Of a stretch of 64,000 nucleotides of DNA, positions 62,203 through 64,000 are shown piece after piece. The notes below the pieces were generated by a model, which saw only the letters and a list, made by a program, of their open reading frames with translations, was not told the DNA's origin and did no database searches. The position numbers and the translations under genes are program-made. The first letter of the stretch is position 1. Each line of letters opens with the position of its first letter. Source of the DNA: Microtetraspora niveoalba (GTDB lineage Bacteria; Actinomycetota; Actinomycetes; Streptosporangiales; Streptosporangiaceae); NCBI RefSeq assembly GCF_001570405.1, contig NZ_BBYM01000003.1, forward strand, positions 249,139 to 313,138. The letters are read 5' to 3'.

Positions 62203-64000
62203 TCAGTTGTGGGTGGTCGGGCGTGGGCCGAGGTAGGCGAAGGCCCAGCGGTCCTTTCCGGCGCGGTAGAGGCGGTAGCGCTCTGGGTGCCGGTAGCGGT
62301 CGCGGTTGTGGAACTGGCAGGTGGGTGCGAGTTTGTCCAGGTCGGTCGTGCCGCCGTCGCTCCAGTTGTCGATGTGGTCGGTCTGGCACAGGTGGGCGGG
62401 CAGCGGGCAGTCGTCGACGACGCATGTGGTGTAGCGGGCGAGGATGGCTCGGCGTTGTGCTGGGATAGCGCGGCGGACTTTGCGGCCCATGTCCAGGATC
62501 TGGCTGTCGGCGTTCATGACGAGACGGGCCAGGGTGGAGGTGTGGGCCAGGCGGTGGATGTCGGGGGCCGGGAGGAACTGGCCGGTGGCCAGCAGCAGTC
62601 CGGGGAGTCTGCGGCCGGACAGCAGCCCCGCGGGCAGCGCCCACGCCACCGGCGGTTCATCGGCTGGAGGCTGGTCTGTCAGCGAGTCCGCGTCTGCTGA
62701 TGCTTTGAGGGGTGCTTCGCCTCCTTCGGGCGCGGCGAAGCGCCCCGCGCCCGGCTCTGGCTTGGCTGACGGTGAGGTGCCCGGCGCTGCTGGGGCCGGT
62801 GGCGGCGTGTTCGGCAGCGGCTCCGCTGACGCTGATGCGCCTGGCGCTGCTGCGGCCGGTGATGGCGTGTTCGGCAGCGGCTCCGCTGATGGTGAGATGC
62901 CCGGCGTGGGTGCGCCCGGTGGTGGCGTGTTCGGCAGCGGTTCCGCCGACCGTGACGTGCTTGATGGTGGTGGCGTGTCCGAGGGGCGTTCGGGCGACGG
63001 CGGCATGTCGTCGGGTGACGGGGACTGCGCGGCGGCGGGTTGCCCCACGGCTGTGCCGACGGGACGGGAGTCACCGGATGAGGGCATCGCGGATGCACGC
63101 CTGTCTCGGGCTGCTCCTGTCGTTGCCCGCTCCGGGGACCGTGTCTCGGCCGTCTTCCCGGTCGGGTGCGGGCGGCCTGCGCGCGGGGCAGCGGAGGCGG
63201 TGCCGGTCGCGTTCGGGGTGGCGGTGCTGGTCGTGTGTTGGGTGGCTTCCTGGGGGCCGACAGGCCGGTTGGCCGGATTTGGGCGGTCTGGGCGAGTGGT
63301 GGAGGTGGTGCCGGTCCCGTTCGTGGCGGCGGTGCTGGTCGAGTGCGGGGCGGGCGTCGGTGGGGGAACCGGCTGCGCGGCCTCCCCGCCGGCAGGGCGC
63401 GAGGGGGCCGAGCGTGGACGGGGCGACTGGGAAGCCGCAGGAGCCTCCGAAGGAGAAGCGGTCGTGGTGGCGGATTCGGGGCCGGTGGAGCGTGCGGCGG
63501 CCCTGTTCTCTACACCGGGCTCGGGATCGGGGGCGGGATCGGCTGGGTGTGAGACAGGGCAGTCCCCTACCCCTACCCCAGGCCCGGGCCCGGGGTCGGG
63601 AGCGGTGGGGCGTGCGGTCGGCCGGTCGCCCTCAGCAGGGACAGGGTCATCCGGCAGCGAACCGGCGTTCACCAACACGAGAAGCTCGGTGGCAACCTGC
63701 TGCTCCAGCAAAGCGATCAACACATCCGCGTTACGCACCCGAAGCGGCCGATCATCCCCCACAGCCCTGGGCTTGGCATACGCATCCAGCAACGCCCGCA
63801 ACCGCGCCCCCGCCTCACGCGGAAGACGGAACTCCCCCTCAAGCCCACCCGAGGAACTCTCCCTGACCAACAAAAACCGCCGCCGATAATCCGCGTCCGC
63901 CTCATCCTCAGCGCCATCGGGATTCAGCACCGCATGCAGATAACGACCAGCACGAGCCACCTCAGCAGGAGTCGCCCGATCCGCCAGCGACACCAAAATC
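62203..64000 (-). CDS. DUF222/HNH endonuclease (13E12-repeat type), 5' end beyond window
   Basis: At least 598 residues, continuing past the right edge. The part seen starts inside DUF222 (LADRATPAEVARAGRYLHAV, then LPREAGARLRALLDAYAKPR). It passes through a linker of about 330 residues very rich in Pro, Ser, Thr and Ala and ends in an HNH nuclease domain: C-x4-C, QTDHIDNWSDGGTTDLDKL and CQFHN. The family includes the REP13E12 proteins of mycobacteria, which host prophage integration. The linker contains 20-residue repeats (SAEPLPNTPPP type). The linker is far longer than usual. Confidence 0.88.
   Translation of the reverse strand, partial: ILVSLADRATPAEVARAGRYLHAVLNPDGAEDEADADYRRRFLLVRESSSGGLEGEFRLPREAGARLRALLDAYAKPRAVGDDRPLRVRNADVLIALLEQQVATELLVLVNAGSLPDDPVPAEGDRPTARPTAPDPGPGPGVGVGDCPVSHPADPAPDPEPGVENRAAARSTGPESATTTASPSEAPAASQSPRPRSAPSRPAGGEAAQPVPPPTPAPHSTSTAATNGTGTTSTTRPDRPNPANRPVGPQEATQHTTSTATPNATGTASAAPRAGRPHPTGKTAETRSPERATTGAARDRRASAMPSSGDSRPVGTAVGQPAAAQSPSPDDMPPSPERPSDTPPPSSTSRSAEPLPNTPPPGAPTPGISPSAEPLPNTPSPAAAAPGASASAEPLPNTPPPAPAAPGTSPSAKPEPGAGRFAAPEGGEAPLKASADADSLTDQPPADEPPVAWALPAGLLSGRRLPGLLLATGQFLPAPDIHRLAHTSTLARLVMNADSQILDMGRKVRRAIPAQRRAILARYTTCVVDDCPLPAHLCQTDHIDNWSDGGTTDLDKLAPTCQFHNRDRYRHPERYRLYRAGKDRWAFAYLGPRPTTHN
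62761..62955 (-). repeat. 60-bp tandem repeats in the DUF222/HNH linker
   Basis: Three full 60-base units (62761-62820, 62821-62880, 62881-62940), each ending GGCGTGTTCGGCAGCGG, and a partial fourth. They encode 20-residue Pro-rich units on the minus strand. Confidence 0.85.

Overview
This window is GC-rich actinobacterial DNA. Start codons are often GTG or TTG and many genes lack a ribosome binding site, so leaderless transcripts are likely. The protein families (SigR-type ECF sigma factor, DUF222/HNH protein, choice-of-anchor P protein, AA10 LPMO with CBM5/12, KdpD/KdpE) fit a filamentous saprophytic actinomycete, probably Streptosporangiales. That placement is inferred from family content alone. 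I see no rRNA, CRISPR array or intact insertion sequence. There is one tRNA gene (Lys, CTT).

Layout, 0-15 kb: a siderophore-binding lipoprotein with a possible iron box, a Cds1-like cysteine desulfhydrase, a SigR-like sigma factor without a neighbouring anti-sigma gene, a DMT transporter divergent from an XRE-cupin regulator, a deacetylase-HerA ATPase pair, SodC, TypA, an MFS exporter, an alpha/beta hydrolase and an aldehyde dehydrogenase. 15-24 kb: a secreted coiled-coil M15-like peptidase, GH1 beta-glucosidase with a divergent TetR and shared operator, a MerR gene beside a 5'-truncated aldo/keto reductase, a DedA-methyltransferase pair, a NarL-type two-component system and an ABC exporter. 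24-36 kb: a sugar ABC importer and its LacI regulator, both carrying the same palindromic operator; then a benzoylformate decarboxylase - aldehyde dehydrogenase - MFS operon with an IclR-like palindrome upstream; then a convergent cysteine-dioxygenase-like/amidohydrolase pair.

36-48 kb: an OmpR-type two-component system, a 1.3 kb gene-free stretch with strong RNA hairpins, an RlpA-like secreted protein, tRNA-Lys, and a near-perfect second copy of the tRNA anticodon arm about 1.1 kb downstream (a probable integration scar) next to a membrane-anchored Mrr-type nuclease. An LPMO, a YeiH transporter with divergent LysR, and a large secreted choice-of-anchor P protein follow. 48-58 kb: a tungsten-type aldehyde ferredoxin oxidoreductase, an amidohydrolase, a glutamine amidotransferase, an APC permease and kdpDE (without kdpFABC). 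58-64 kb: a compact set of PP2C phosphatase, N6-adenine DNA methyltransferase and cytosolic Ser/Thr kinase, and finally a DUF222/HNH protein that runs off the right edge.

The phosphatase-methyltransferase-kinase set at 57.8-61.8 kb is the best candidate for an undescribed system: three gene types that together could form a phosphorylation-controlled DNA modification or defence module. Other strong leads are the tRNA-Lys attachment-site duplication, the KdpDE-APC permease pairing with minisatellite DNA in front of kdpD, and the tungsten oxidoreductase.
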